From the NCBI RefSeq assembly GCF_000964085.1, contig NZ_JZRB01000001.1:124001-188000 (forward strand): a stretch of 64,000 nucleotides of DNA. The letters run 5' to 3'. Positions 9,015 through 18,939 of the stretch are shown here, piece by piece (positions within the stretch are counted from its first letter, which is position 1; each line of letters opens with the position of its first letter). Source of the stretch: Luteibacter yeojuensis. GTDB lineage: Bacteria; Pseudomonadota; Gammaproteobacteria; Xanthomonadales; Rhodanobacteraceae. The notes below the pieces were generated by a model. The model saw only the letters and a program-made list of their open reading frames with translations, was not told where the DNA came from and made no database searches. The position numbers and the translations under genes are program-made.

Positions 9015-10006
9015 GGCAGCGGCACGAGATCCAGCAGGCGGTCGATGACGGTATCGATGCGAACGCCTTCGGCCTCGGCCTCGTAGCTGGGCAGCACGCG
9101 GTGGCGCAGCACCTCGTGCGCGATGGCGTGCACGTCCTCGGGCAGCACGTAATCCCGGCCCTGCAGCCACGCGTGCGCCCGGGAACAGCGGTCGAGGGCG
9201 ATGCTGGCGCGCGGGCTGGCACCCCAGGCGATCCAGCGGGCAAGCTCGGGGCCGTAGCGCCCGGCATCGCGCGTGGCGACGACCAGTTGGGTGATGTAGA
9301 GCTCCAGGGGCGGCGCCATGTGCACCGCCAGCACCGCGTCGCGCGCGGCGAACACATCGGCGGGGCGCAGCAGGTGGGCGGCCGGCGGCGCCGGGTGCAT
9401 GGCCTCGCGCGCCTGTTCACGGGCCAGCCGCAGGATGGCCAGCTCGGCGTCGGCATCGGGGTAACCGATGGTCACGTGCATGAGGAAGCGATCGAGCTGG
9501 GCCTCGGGCAGCGCGAACGTGCCCTCCTGCTCGATGGGGTTCTGCGTGGCCATGACCATGAACAGCTCGGGTAGCGGCCACGTGCGGCGCCCGATGGTGA
9601 TCTGGCGCTCGGCCATGGCCTCGAGCAGGGCCGACTGCACCTTGGCCGGGGCGCGGTTGATCTCGTCCGCCAGCACGATGTTGTGGAACAGCGGGCCGCG
9701 CTCGAACTCGAACGTGCCCGTCTGCGGGCGGAAGATGTCGGTGCCTGTGAGGTCGGCCGGCAGCAGGTCGGGCGTGAACTGGATACGGTGGAAATCCGCC
9801 TCGACGCGGGTGGCCAGCGCCTTGATGGCCGTGGTTTTCGCCAGGCCCGGGGCGCCCTCGACCAGCAGGTGGCCATCGGCCAGCAGGGCGACGAGGAGGC
9901 ATTCCACTAGGTGGGGCTGCCCGATGATGCCGCGCGAAAGCTCGTTCCGCAGGTGGACGAAGGCCTCCTGGAGCGGCGTCGCGGCGGCGGCGGGGGTATC
10001 GGTCAT
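9011..10006 (-). CDS. MoxR-family AAA+ ATPase
   Basis: 331 residues. Walker A GAPGLAKTT (51-59), Walker B VLADEINRAP (111-120) and sensor 1 in ATQNPIEQEGTF identify a MoxR ATPase, a chaperone-like AAA+ protein that works with VWA-domain partners. It is the first gene of the six-gene unit down to batD, in which every junction overlaps. MoxR proteins are proposed to remodel or mature the VWA complexes encoded downstream. No clear promoter was recognised in the 78 bases between its start and the pilQ terminator. Confidence 0.95.
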   Translation of the reverse strand: MTDTPAAAATPLQEAFVHLRNELSRGIIGQPHLVECLLVALLADGHLLVEGAPGLAKTTAIKALATRVEADFHRIQFTPDLLPADLTGTDIFRPQTGTFEFERGPLFHNIVLADEINRAPAKVQSALLEAMAERQITIGRRTWPLPELFMVMATQNPIEQEGTFALPEAQLDRFLMHVTIGYPDADAELAILRLAREQAREAMHPAPPAAHLLRPADVFAARDAVLAVHMAPPLELYITQLVVATRDAGRYGPELARWIAWGASPRASIALDRCSRAHAWLQGRDYVLPEDVHAIAHEVLRHRVLPSYEAEAEGVRIDTVIDRLLDLVPLP

Positions 10007-10084
10007 GGCGTGGCTCGTGAAACAGGCGACAGGCCCGATGAGACCACAGCGGGGCCCAGAAGTTTAGGGCCGGATGGCACGGAC

Positions 10085-10116
10085 AAAAAAAGGGCCCGGT
10101 TCGCACCGGGCCCTTT
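10085..10116 (-). terminator. Rho-independent terminator of pilMNOPQ
   Basis: Perfect 9-bp G/C stem GGGCCCGGT / ACCGGGCCC (92-100 with 105-113 of the 10,0xx-10,1xx block) around a TCGC loop. Seven A residues at 10085-10091 give the U-tract on the minus strand. It lies 17 bases past the pilQ stop. Confidence 0.92.
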
Positions 10117-10132
10117 CGCCTGCCTTTTGGGC

Positions 10133-12376
10133 TTACTGCAACGTATCGCTGAGGATGCGCGGCGTCACGAAGATGAGCAGCTCGGCCTTGTCGTTCTGCC
10201 GCGAGGTATTGCGGAACAGGACGCCGATGCCGGGGATATCGCCGAGGCCCGGCACCTTGGTCACGGTGTTGGCCTTGGTGATTTCATAGATGCCGCCGAG
10301 CACCACCGTCTGGCCGTTGTCGACCAGCACCGAGGTGTTGATCTCGCGCGTATCGATCGAGGGGACGAAGCCACCACCCGGCGACGGCGTGTTGCCGGCG
10401 AGGGCGTCCTTCTTCACGTTGATCTTGAGGTAGACGCGGCTGTCGGCGGTGATCGTCGGGGTCACGCGCAGCTCGAGCACGGCATCCTTGAACTGCACCG
10501 TGGCGTTCTGGGCGCCACCACCCGAGCCGGAGGCCTGGTAGGTGACATAGCCGATTTCCGTACCCTGCTTGATCACGGCTTCCTGCTGGTTGGCCGTGAT
10601 CACGCGCGGGCTGGAGATGACTTCGCTGCGGCCCTCGGTCTGCGCGGCCGAGAGCTCGAGGTCGACCAGGTAGTTCGAACCGAGGATGGCCAGGCCCAGG
10701 CTGCCCGCCGGGTTCGAGACCGGCAGGTTGACGTTGTAGCCACCCGGGAAGGTAAGGGTGTTGGACGTGGCGGTACCGTTGTTCAGGTTATGCACCTGGG
10801 TGGCGAGGTTGCTGGCGCCGCCCGCCGTCGTGCCCGTCGCACCGGCCGTCAGGTCGGGCGTGGTGCTGATGACCTGGCCGCTCGGGTTGGTGCGGAAGGC
10901 CTGGACGCCCCAACGCACGCCGAGCTGGCGGGTGAACTGGTCGGTGGCCACGACGATGCGCGACTCGATGAGCACCTGCTGCACCGGCCGGTCGAGCGTG
11001 CTGATGAGTTCGCGCAGGTCGCGGATCTTGTCCGGCGTGTCGTTGATCAGCAGGGTGTTGGTGCGCTCGTCAAACGAGACGCTGCCACGTGCGGACAGGA
11101 ACCCTCGGGCACCCGTGCTGTTGCCGCCACCACCGCCCGTGCCCTGCATGGCGCCCTGGGTGAGCAGCTTGGCGATGTCCTCGGCCTTGCCGTAGCTGAT
11201 GGGGATGTAATCCGACACAAGCTCGGCGTTGTCCTCGGCCTTCTGGCGGGCATCGGCCAGGCTCTGTTCGTAGCTGGCAAGCTCCTGCTGCGGCGCGATC
11301 CAGATCACGTTGCCGCTGCGGCGCTTGTCGAGGCCCTTGGCGCGCAGGATGACGTCGAGCGCCTGGTCCCACGGCGTATTGACGAGGCGCAACGTGACGC
11401 TGCCGCCCACCGTATCGGAGGCGACGAGGTTCAGCTTGGCTTCGTCGGCAATCAGCTGCAGGGCCGAACGGACCGGAATGTCCTGGAAGTTGAAAGTGAG
11501 GCGGGAACCCGAGTACACCGGCTCCTGGCCCTTGGCGGCCTTGCCGGTCAGCGGCGCGGCCTTTTTGGCGGCCACTTCGACGACATATTCGGTGCCGTTC
11601 TGGTAGGCCGACACATCGGTATCGCCCTTGGTGGCGATTTCCATGCGCGTACCGCCCGGCACCGAAGCCGACTGGATCGACTGCACGGGCGTGGCGAAAT
11701 CGAGCACGTCCAGGCGCTGCGCCAGCTTCGGCGGCAGGCTGGCACCCGTGAGGCTTACGATGACCTTGCCATTCTCGCGACGCATTTCCGGCGTGGTGTT
11801 GTCGCCGCCAAGGGTGACGATGACACGGCCTTCGCCATTGGGGCCGCGGCGGAAGTCGATGTTGGAAAGCGGCGTGCCGGCGCTGGAGGGCAGTGCCTTG
11901 GTCGGATCCGACGCGATGGCCGTAGTCGTCGTGGCGCCCGTGGGGCCGTTGTTCACGGTGACCACGAGGTTGTTGCCGTCGACGCGGGTCTTGTAGGCCG
12001 AGTCGCGGAACAACTCGACCGTGACGCGGGTGCGGCCCCCGGCGGACACGACGGAGACGCCCGAGGTGGCGCCCTTGTTCACGTCAAGGTGCCGCGTGGT
12101 GAAGGCGTTGGTGGTATCCGGCAGGTCGATGGCGATGCGCGGTGGCTTCGAGGTCGTGAAGACCTTCGGCTCGGGCGCCTGGCCCGAGAAGGCCAGCGTC
12201 AGCTCGACACGGCCGCCGGGCTGGGCGTCGTACGTGACGTTCTTGAGCGCCGTTTCAGCCGCCGCGCTACCGGTGAACCCAAGGGCCGCGACCAGCGCGA
12301 ACCCCAGGGCCCAGCGCCGCGTGCGATACCGCGCGCTACCCGGCAGATGATTGATTTTGGTCGTCATGTGCTTCAT
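10133..12376 (-). CDS. pilQ: Type IV pilus secretin PilQ
   Basis: About 747 residues. Signal peptide (WALGFALVAALGF to AAA-E), two AMIN domains that bind peptidoglycan (starting LKNVTYDAQPGGRVELTL and LSNIDFRRGPNGEGRV), the secretin N0/STN domain (LTFNFQDIPVRSALQLIADE), an N1 region and the C-terminal secretin domain with VLIESRIVVA, GTEIGYVTYQ and the terminal TVVLGGIYE...KVPGLGDIPGIG block. It forms the outer-membrane pore for the pilus. Two ATGs are close together (12376, MKHMTTK; 12367, MTTK) and either could be used; the upstream one is annotated. Last gene of pilMNOPQ, followed by a strong terminator. Confidence 0.96.
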   Translation of the reverse strand: MKHMTTKINHLPGSARYRTRRWALGFALVAALGFTGSAAAETALKNVTYDAQPGGRVELTLAFSGQAPEPKVFTTSKPPRIAIDLPDTTNAFTTRHLDVNKGATSGVSVVSAGGRTRVTVELFRDSAYKTRVDGNNLVVTVNNGPTGATTTTAIASDPTKALPSSAGTPLSNIDFRRGPNGEGRVIVTLGGDNTTPEMRRENGKVIVSLTGASLPPKLAQRLDVLDFATPVQSIQSASVPGGTRMEIATKGDTDVSAYQNGTEYVVEVAAKKAAPLTGKAAKGQEPVYSGSRLTFNFQDIPVRSALQLIADEAKLNLVASDTVGGSVTLRLVNTPWDQALDVILRAKGLDKRRSGNVIWIAPQQELASYEQSLADARQKAEDNAELVSDYIPISYGKAEDIAKLLTQGAMQGTGGGGGNSTGARGFLSARGSVSFDERTNTLLINDTPDKIRDLRELISTLDRPVQQVLIESRIVVATDQFTRQLGVRWGVQAFRTNPSGQVISTTPDLTAGATGTTAGGASNLATQVHNLNNGTATSNTLTFPGGYNVNLPVSNPAGSLGLAILGSNYLVDLELSAAQTEGRSEVISSPRVITANQQEAVIKQGTEIGYVTYQASGSGGGAQNATVQFKDAVLELRVTPTITADSRVYLKINVKKDALAGNTPSPGGGFVPSIDTREINTSVLVDNGQTVVLGGIYEITKANTVTKVPGLGDIPGIGVLFRNTSRQNDKAELLIFVTPRILSDTLQ

Positions 12377-12386
12377 CCCCGAGTTC

Positions 12387-12914
12387 TTATTTGTCGCTGA
12401 CCGCGATGCTTGCCGGACGCTCCATCCAGCCGCCGTTGCCATTGGGCACCAGCTCGACCAGATCGATGCGGTCTTCCCCCACGGCCGTGACACGGCCGTA
12501 CGACTGCCCCATGTACTCATTGCGATGGATGCGATGGATGACCCCCCCGGGATCCTTCACCAACGCTTCCAGGTTATTGCCTGCACCGAGCGTGCCAACC
12601 ATCTTCAAGGTATCGAGCGAGAACATCTCGAGGGGTTCCTTCGGCCGGTTCTCATCCGGGCGGGGGCCACTCGACGCCGCATTGTCCAATTCCGCCGTGC
12701 TGGGGCTGAAAGGGTCGCGGGCCGACTGGTCCTGGTAGGCGAAGGTCTCGAAGGTACGGATCACCGGCAGCGGCGGGATCGGTTCGCCCTTCTTGTGTTT
12801 CTCGGCGTCAACCCAGTCGCGAAGGTCGGATTGGCCGCGCGTGCAGCCGGCCAGCGCCACGAGGGCAAGGCCAGCCGCCGCGAGGCGGAGGTGGGTGTGG
12901 CGGGCGCTGGTCAC
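12387..12914 (-). CDS. pilP: Type IV pilus assembly lipoprotein PilP
   Basis: 175 residues with a lipoprotein signal ending in the lipobox LAGC (cysteine about residue 24), then a flexible region and the PilP beta-domain (FSLDTLKMVGTLGAGNNLEALVKDP in part). PilP anchors in the inner membrane and links the PilNO complex to the PilQ secretin. The start overlaps the pilO stop in ATGA and pilQ follows after 10 bases, the conserved order. Confidence 0.95.
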   Translation of the reverse strand: MTSARHTHLRLAAAGLALVALAGCTRGQSDLRDWVDAEKHKKGEPIPPLPVIRTFETFAYQDQSARDPFSPSTAELDNAASSGPRPDENRPKEPLEMFSLDTLKMVGTLGAGNNLEALVKDPGGVIHRIHRNEYMGQSYGRVTAVGEDRIDLVELVPNGNGGWMERPASIAVSDK

Positions 12915-13540
12915 TTGGCACCCCCTGCCGGCGCGTTGGTCTGCTGCTCGTCGTCTTCGAGATAGCGGTAGGTCTTGACGGTGCCCTGCAGCACCAGCTG
13001 GCCCGTGCCCTTGTCCTTCGGCTGCAGCGAGACGTCGTGCAGCGTCAGGATAACGACGCGGGGCAGCGAGGCCACGCCACTGATGAAGGTGCCGAACTGG
13101 TGGTAGGTACCCACCATGCGCAGCGTGATCGGGCGCTCGGCGTAGAAATCCTTCGGCGTCTCGGGGCCCGGCTGGAACACATCAGGCTCGAGGCCCGCGG
13201 CGAGGGCCGTCTGCGAGATATCGACAAGAAGGGCAGGCATTTCGGTCTTGCTGGGCAGCTGGCGGAGCAGCTGGCGCAGCATGTCCTGCATCTCGGCGAG
13301 CTGTTGCTCGAGTGCCTCGAGGTTCGCGGACTTGGCCTGCTTCTGTGAGAACTCGGCCTTGAGCGCGTCTTCCTTCTGCTCGGCGGCCGCCAGCTCGTCC
13401 TGCTGGCCGCTGATTTCGACGTACCAGCCAATGGCGACGACGATGACGAACACCAGGCCGGTGAAGAACATCTTCACCGACTTGGGCCAGCCACCCACGT
13501 TGTTGCGGTCGAGGTTGCGCAGATCCTGGACGAAACTCAT
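12911..13540 (-). CDS. pilO: Type IV pilus inner-membrane alignment protein PilO
   Basis: 209 residues: short cytoplasmic N-terminus (MSFVQDLRNLDRNNVGGWP), one membrane helix (about 24-44), a coiled coil rich in E/K/Q (about 48-100), and a ferredoxin-like periplasmic domain (FYAERPITLRMVGTYHQFG). Forms a heterodimer with PilN and binds PilP. The ATG overlaps the pilN stop in ATGA and the stop overlaps the pilP ATG; upstream in-frame extension would read through pilN. Confidence 0.95.
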   Translation of the reverse strand: MSFVQDLRNLDRNNVGGWPKSVKMFFTGLVFVIVVAIGWYVEISGQQDELAAAEQKEDALKAEFSQKQAKSANLEALEQQLAEMQDMLRQLLRQLPSKTEMPALLVDISQTALAAGLEPDVFQPGPETPKDFYAERPITLRMVGTYHQFGTFISGVASLPRVVILTLHDVSLQPKDKGTGQLVLQGTVKTYRYLEDDEQQTNAPAGGAK

Positions 13541-14288
13541 GGCTTGGCTCCTGCCGGGGCGGCGGCGGTCGACGGCGGGGCCATGGCCGGGGCAGGCGCC
13601 GCGGCGGGACGCGCCGAGCCTGCCGGCGCGGGTGCGGGCGAGCCCGACACCGCCCTGGCGGCTGTCGCCAGCGGCGCAGGCACGGCGGCCGCGGCGGTGC
13701 TGGCAGGGGCCGGGGCGACCGACGACGACGGGGCGGGGCCATCCGTGCTCGGCGTGTTGAGCTTCACGTCGACGCCGAACGTGTACGGCATGCGCTGGTC
13801 TTCGTGCGTGTTCTCGGTCTTGCGCAGGTCGACGTGGCCCATCCACGGCGAGGCCTCGATATTGCGCATGTACTCGGCCACGCTGGAGTTCGACTGCGCC
13901 ACGCCATCAAGCGACATCGAATCGCCCGACTGCTTCATGGACCCCAGGCGGGCACTGGCGGGGATGGTCTTCACCAGTTCGTCGAACAGGTGGACCATCT
14001 GCGACCGGTTGGCCTGCAGCTGCTCGATGATCTGCTTGCGCTGGAGCAGGCCCGCGCGGACTTTTTCAAGGTCCTTGATCTTCGCGATGCGGTCGTCCAG
14101 CTGCTTGATCTCGCCCTGCAGGTAGGTGTTGCGGTCGTTCTGGTTATCGACGCGGGCGCCCATCCAGTAGGACCAGGCGATGAGGACGACGAGCGCGGCC
14201 GCGAACGCCATGCCCAGCTGCATGTAGAACTCGCGTTCGCGCAGCTTGCGGCGTTCGGCGCGCCAGGGGAGTAGGTTGATCCGTGCCA

Positions 14289-14289
<1 letters not shown>
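13537..14289 (-). CDS. pilN: Type IV pilus assembly protein PilN with an Ala/Pro-rich tail
   Basis: 250 residues. The N-terminal INLLPWR motif, which binds PilM in the cytoplasm, is present (residues 4-10), followed by a membrane helix (about 24-43), a coiled coil (about 50-95) and the periplasmic fold. The last 65-70 residues form an Ala/Pro/Ser-rich tail (SVAPAPASTAAAAVPAP and more) that is longer than usual for PilN and looks disordered. The start shares bases with the pilM stop (TGATG), so translation is coupled. Confidence 0.95.
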
Positions 14290-15452
<1,163 letters not shown>

Positions 15453-15540
15453 CTAATTCACAAATCCTGACGCTGGGTTAGCGTCCCCCCTTCACACCCC
15501 GTCGAACCCCGCCTACCCGTCCCACGGGGTGGCGAGGCTC

Positions 15541-15546
15541 TATACT
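15541..15546 (+). promoter_or_regulatory. Candidate -10 element of mrcA
   Basis: TATACT 38 bases before the mrcA start codon, in the 236-base divergent gap with pilM. No convincing -35 is visible. The left half of the gap (15350-15440) is comparatively A/T-rich and probably carries the pilM promoter, which I could not pin down. Confidence 0.45.
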
Positions 15547-15583
15547 CCGCCACGACCTAGACGGCGGTGACCCCTCCCCTTCC

Positions 15584-18160
15584 ATGCGAATCCTCAAGCG
15601 TCTGCTCCGTATCGCGCTCTACCTGGCCCTGGCCGGCATCCTGTTCGTGGCCGGCGCCATCGGCGTCGCCTACTGGCTACTGGCCCCGCGCCTGCCATCC
15701 GTGGCGGTGCTGCGCGATTACCACATGCAGGTCCCGCTGCGCGTTTTGAGCGCCGATGGCCGCCTGATCGCGTCCTTCGGTGAAACCCGACGCATCCCGG
15801 TGCGCATCGCCGATGTGCCGGCACGCCTCAAGAATGCTGTCTTATCGGCAGAAGATGGCGATTTCTATAGCCACCCCGGCATCGACTGGCACGGCATCGC
15901 CCGCGCGGGCATCCATGTCATCGTCTCGGGCGGCGACAAGGGCCCTGGCGGCTCCACCATCACCCAGCAGGTGGCGCGCAACTTCTTCCTCAGTCCGGAG
16001 AAGCTATATTCGCGCAAACTGACGGAAATGTTCATCGCGTTGCGCATGGAGAACGAGCTCAGCAAGGACCAGATCCTCGAGCTTTACCTCAACAAGATGT
16101 TCCTCGGCCACCGCGCGTACGGCGTTGCCGCCGCCGCGTCGTACTACTACGGCAAGACCCTCGACCAGCTCACCGTGGCCCAGGCCGCCACCATCGCGTC
16201 GACGTTCCAGCTGCCTTCCGTGGTCAACCCACTCAACAACCCCAAGCGCATGATCGCGCGCCGTGACTGGGTGCTGGGCCAGATGCTGGCCAATCGCTTC
16301 ATCACGCAGCCGGAGTACGACGAGGCCATCAAGGAGCCGAACGACGCGTACCCGCACGAGCAGCAGATCGAGGTCGATGCGCCTTACCTTGCCGAAATGG
16401 TGCGCCAGCAAGTGCTCGAGAAGCTCGGCAACGATGCGCTCACCGAGGGCTACGTGGTGCACACCACCGTACCCAGCGAGAGCCAGGCCGCCGCCAACGA
16501 TGCGCTGCGCGGCCGCCTTTCGGCATACGACCGCCGCCACGGCTACCGCGGCCCCGAGGGCCACGAGGAACTGCCGGCCGGTGCCGGCCCGGATGAGTTC
16601 GACCGCGTTCTCGCCAGCTACACGCCGGTGGCGGGCATGATGCCGGGTATCGTCACGGCGACCGGTGCCAAGGAGGCCACCGTGTACATCAACGCGAAGG
16701 AATCGGCCACGATCAGCCTGGAATCCATCGCCTGGGCCCGGCCGTACGTCAACGAGGGCCGCGCCGGCGCGGCGCCGAAGAGTGTTGATGCCGTGCTGAA
16801 GCGCGGCGACGTGGTGCGGCTCATCCGCAGCGAGAAGGACGATATCTCCGAGGACGCCAAGGCGTCGGATACCGCCGCGACCACCACCGAAGCCAAGCCC
16901 GAATCCAACAAGGGGCCGTGGCGCCTCACGCAGATCCCCGCCGTGCAGGCGGCGCTCGTGTCCATCGACCCGGAAGACGGCGCGGTGCGCGCCCTGGTGG
17001 GTGGCTTCAGCTTCGCGCGCTCGAAGTTCAACCGCGCGGTCATGGCCGCCCGCCAGCCGGGTTCCAGCTTCAAGCCGTACCTGTACTCGGCATCGTTCGA
17101 GCGCGGCTTCACGCCGGCCTCCATCGTCAACGACGCACCGGTAGCGTTCCCCGACCCCAGCCGCCCCGATGGCGTGTGGACCCCGGCCAACGACGACAAC
17201 AAGTTCAGCGGCCCGATGCGCCTGCGCGAGGCCCTGGTGCAGTCGAAGAACCTGGTGTCGGTGCGCCTGCTCGATGCCATCGGCGTGCGCTATGCGCGCG
17301 ACTACATGACCCGTTTCGGCTTCACGCCCGATGCGCTGCCGCAGAACCTCTCGCTCGCGCTTGGCACCGCCTCTGTTTCGCCCATGGCCATGGCGCGTGG
17401 CTATGCGGTGTTCGCCAACGGCGGCTACCTGGTCACCCCGTACTTCATCGGGCGCATCGACGACCGCGACGGCAACCCCGTGTACGTGGCGAACCCGGAA
17501 CGTGCCTGCGCGGATTGCCAGGAACGCCTGCTCAACCCGACGCCGCCCGGGCCGCCGAACCAGCCCAGCACGGCGCTGATCCCGGCCAAGCCGGCCGCGG
17601 CCAGCAGCGCCGGCGATACCGGCACGGGCGATGCCGTGCTGCCGGCCGATGCGCACGACAACACGGCGCAGGCGCCCAAGCTAGCCCCGCATGTCATCGA
17701 CGTGCGCAACGATTACCTGGTCACCTCGCTGATGCAGGACGTGGTCAAGCGCGGCACCGGCGCGGCGGCGCGCGCGCTGGGCCGCGACGATATCGCGGGC
17801 AAGACAGGCTCCACCAACGACCACCGCGATGCCTGGTTCGTCGGCTTCAACGGCGATGTTTCGACGGCCGTGTGGGTGGGCTTCGACGATTTCAGCTCGC
17901 TGGGCCGCGGCGAGTTCGGCGCCAAGGCCGCCCTGCCGATCTGGATGGATTACATGGGGGCCGTGCTGAAGGACAAGCCTTCGCATACGCTGGGCATGCC
18001 GCCGGGCATCGCCACCGTGCAGATCGACCCGGCGTCCGGCCTGCCCTCGCCGGGCGGCATGAACGAAATCATGAAGGTGGAGGATGTCGACCGCCTCCGC
18101 GAACAGGCGCAACAGAAGCAGCAGGAGGAACAGCAGGACCACGCCTACGACATCTTCTGA
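15584..18160 (+). CDS. mrcA: Penicillin-binding protein 1A (bifunctional glycosyltransferase/transpeptidase)
   Basis: 858-residue class A PBP that polymerises and cross-links peptidoglycan. One N-terminal membrane helix (about 8-32); glycosyltransferase 51 domain with the catalytic glutamate in SAEDGDFYSHPG (E90) and GGSTITQQ; an OB-like insertion (about 290-440); transpeptidase domain with the active-site SSFK (S494 to K497), SKN in VQSKNLVS, and KTGS (from K740). Length and insertion fit PBP1A rather than PBP1B. An acidic/Gln-rich C-terminal tail is present. Divergent from pilM. Start chosen at the ATG giving MRILKRLLRIALYL. Confidence 0.95.
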   Translation: MRILKRLLRIALYLALAGILFVAGAIGVAYWLLAPRLPSVAVLRDYHMQVPLRVLSADGRLIASFGETRRIPVRIADVPARLKNAVLSAEDGDFYSHPGIDWHGIARAGIHVIVSGGDKGPGGSTITQQVARNFFLSPEKLYSRKLTEMFIALRMENELSKDQILELYLNKMFLGHRAYGVAAAASYYYGKTLDQLTVAQAATIASTFQLPSVVNPLNNPKRMIARRDWVLGQMLANRFITQPEYDEAIKEPNDAYPHEQQIEVDAPYLAEMVRQQVLEKLGNDALTEGYVVHTTVPSESQAAANDALRGRLSAYDRRHGYRGPEGHEELPAGAGPDEFDRVLASYTPVAGMMPGIVTATGAKEATVYINAKESATISLESIAWARPYVNEGRAGAAPKSVDAVLKRGDVVRLIRSEKDDISEDAKASDTAATTTEAKPESNKGPWRLTQIPAVQAALVSIDPEDGAVRALVGGFSFARSKFNRAVMAARQPGSSFKPYLYSASFERGFTPASIVNDAPVAFPDPSRPDGVWTPANDDNKFSGPMRLREALVQSKNLVSVRLLDAIGVRYARDYMTRFGFTPDALPQNLSLALGTASVSPMAMARGYAVFANGGYLVTPYFIGRIDDRDGNPVYVANPERACADCQERLLNPTPPGPPNQPSTALIPAKPAAASSAGDTGTGDAVLPADAHDNTAQAPKLAPHVIDVRNDYLVTSLMQDVVKRGTGAAARALGRDDIAGKTGSTNDHRDAWFVGFNGDVSTAVWVGFDDFSSLGRGEFGAKAALPIWMDYMGAVLKDKPSHTLGMPPGIATVQIDPASGLPSPGGMNEIMKVEDVDRLREQAQQKQQEEQQDHAYDIF

Positions 18161-18193
18161 CGTACACGCTTTATCACCACTTGGGGGTAAGTC

Positions 18194-18844
18194 ATGGCAC
18201 GAGGCGAACACCACCGGATCCACGCCCAGGACAGGACGCAGCGCAACCGCGTCCTCGTCGCCCAGGAGGCGGCGCGCCTGATGAGCGAACATGGCATCCG
18301 CGACTTCCACCACGCGAAACTGAAAGCCGCCGAGCGGCTCGGCATCGTCGATACGCAGGCGCTGCCCCGTAACAACGAGATCGAGGATGCGCTGCGTGAG
18401 CACCAGCGCATCTTCCACGGCGATACGCAGCCCCAGGCCCTTCGGGCGCGCCGTGAGGCCGCGGTAGAAGCGATGCGCTTCCTCCGCTCATTCGATTCAC
18501 GGCTGGTGGGCGCGGTGCTGGAGGGCACGGCCGACGAACATTCCGCCGTTTGCCTGCATGTCTACAGCGACGACCCGGAGGCCCCGGGGCTGTTCCTGCA
18601 GGAACAGGGCATCCCGCTGGAAACACAGACGCGCCGCCTGCGCTGGTCGAACAGCGACCAGAGCGAACATACCGTGCTGCTGTTCGGTGCCGACGGCATC
18701 CCGTTCGATATCACCGTGCTGCCGCTGGATGCGCTACGCCAGGCCCCGCTCGATAGGGTGGACGAACGCCCCATGCGCCGCGCCACGCGGGTCATGGTGC
18801 AGGAACTGCTGGCCGAGGAAGACATCGCGGCATTCAACAGCTAA
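18194..18844 (+). CDS. Conserved hypothetical protein, possible nucleotidyltransferase-fold
   Basis: 216-residue soluble protein I recognise only as a conserved hypothetical of Xanthomonadales. A helical N-terminal half (about 1-100, rich in A, R and E) is followed by an alpha/beta half in which LVGAVLEGTADEHSAVCLHVYSD resembles the G-x(n)-DxD pattern of nucleotidyltransferase folds; the match is loose and only suggestive. A good ribosome site (GGGGGTAAGTC) sits before the ATG. It follows mrcA by 33 bases in the same direction and may be co-transcribed; a REP element follows it. Confidence 0.8.
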   Translation: MARGEHHRIHAQDRTQRNRVLVAQEAARLMSEHGIRDFHHAKLKAAERLGIVDTQALPRNNEIEDALREHQRIFHGDTQPQALRARREAAVEAMRFLRSFDSRLVGAVLEGTADEHSAVCLHVYSDDPEAPGLFLQEQGIPLETQTRRLRWSNSDQSEHTVLLFGADGIPFDITVLPLDALRQAPLDRVDERPMRRATRVMVQELLAEEDIAAFNS

Positions 18845-18863
18845 AAGCGTGTAATTAAAAAAC

Positions 18864-18928
18864 TGTGGGAGCGCGCTTGCGCGCGATGGGTGCCTGCCGC
18901 AACCCCATCGCGCGCAAGCGCGCTCCAC
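18864..18928. repeat. REP palindrome pair, GGAGCGCGCTTGCGCGCGAT type
   Basis: Two inverted copies of TGTGGGAGCGCGCTTGCGCG separated by a short spacer (GGTGCCTGCCGCAACCC), between convergent genes. The same unit recurs at 20801, 27982, 35329, 44730, 48470 and 63987. Confidence 0.93.
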
Positions 18929-18939
18929 ATGGTTTTTAC

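Noticed and set aside
9911..12400. 829-codon open frame opposite pilQ
   Set aside because: Antisense to a full-length secretin; R/G/A/H-rich translation with no domain, typical of open frames in G+C-rich DNA.
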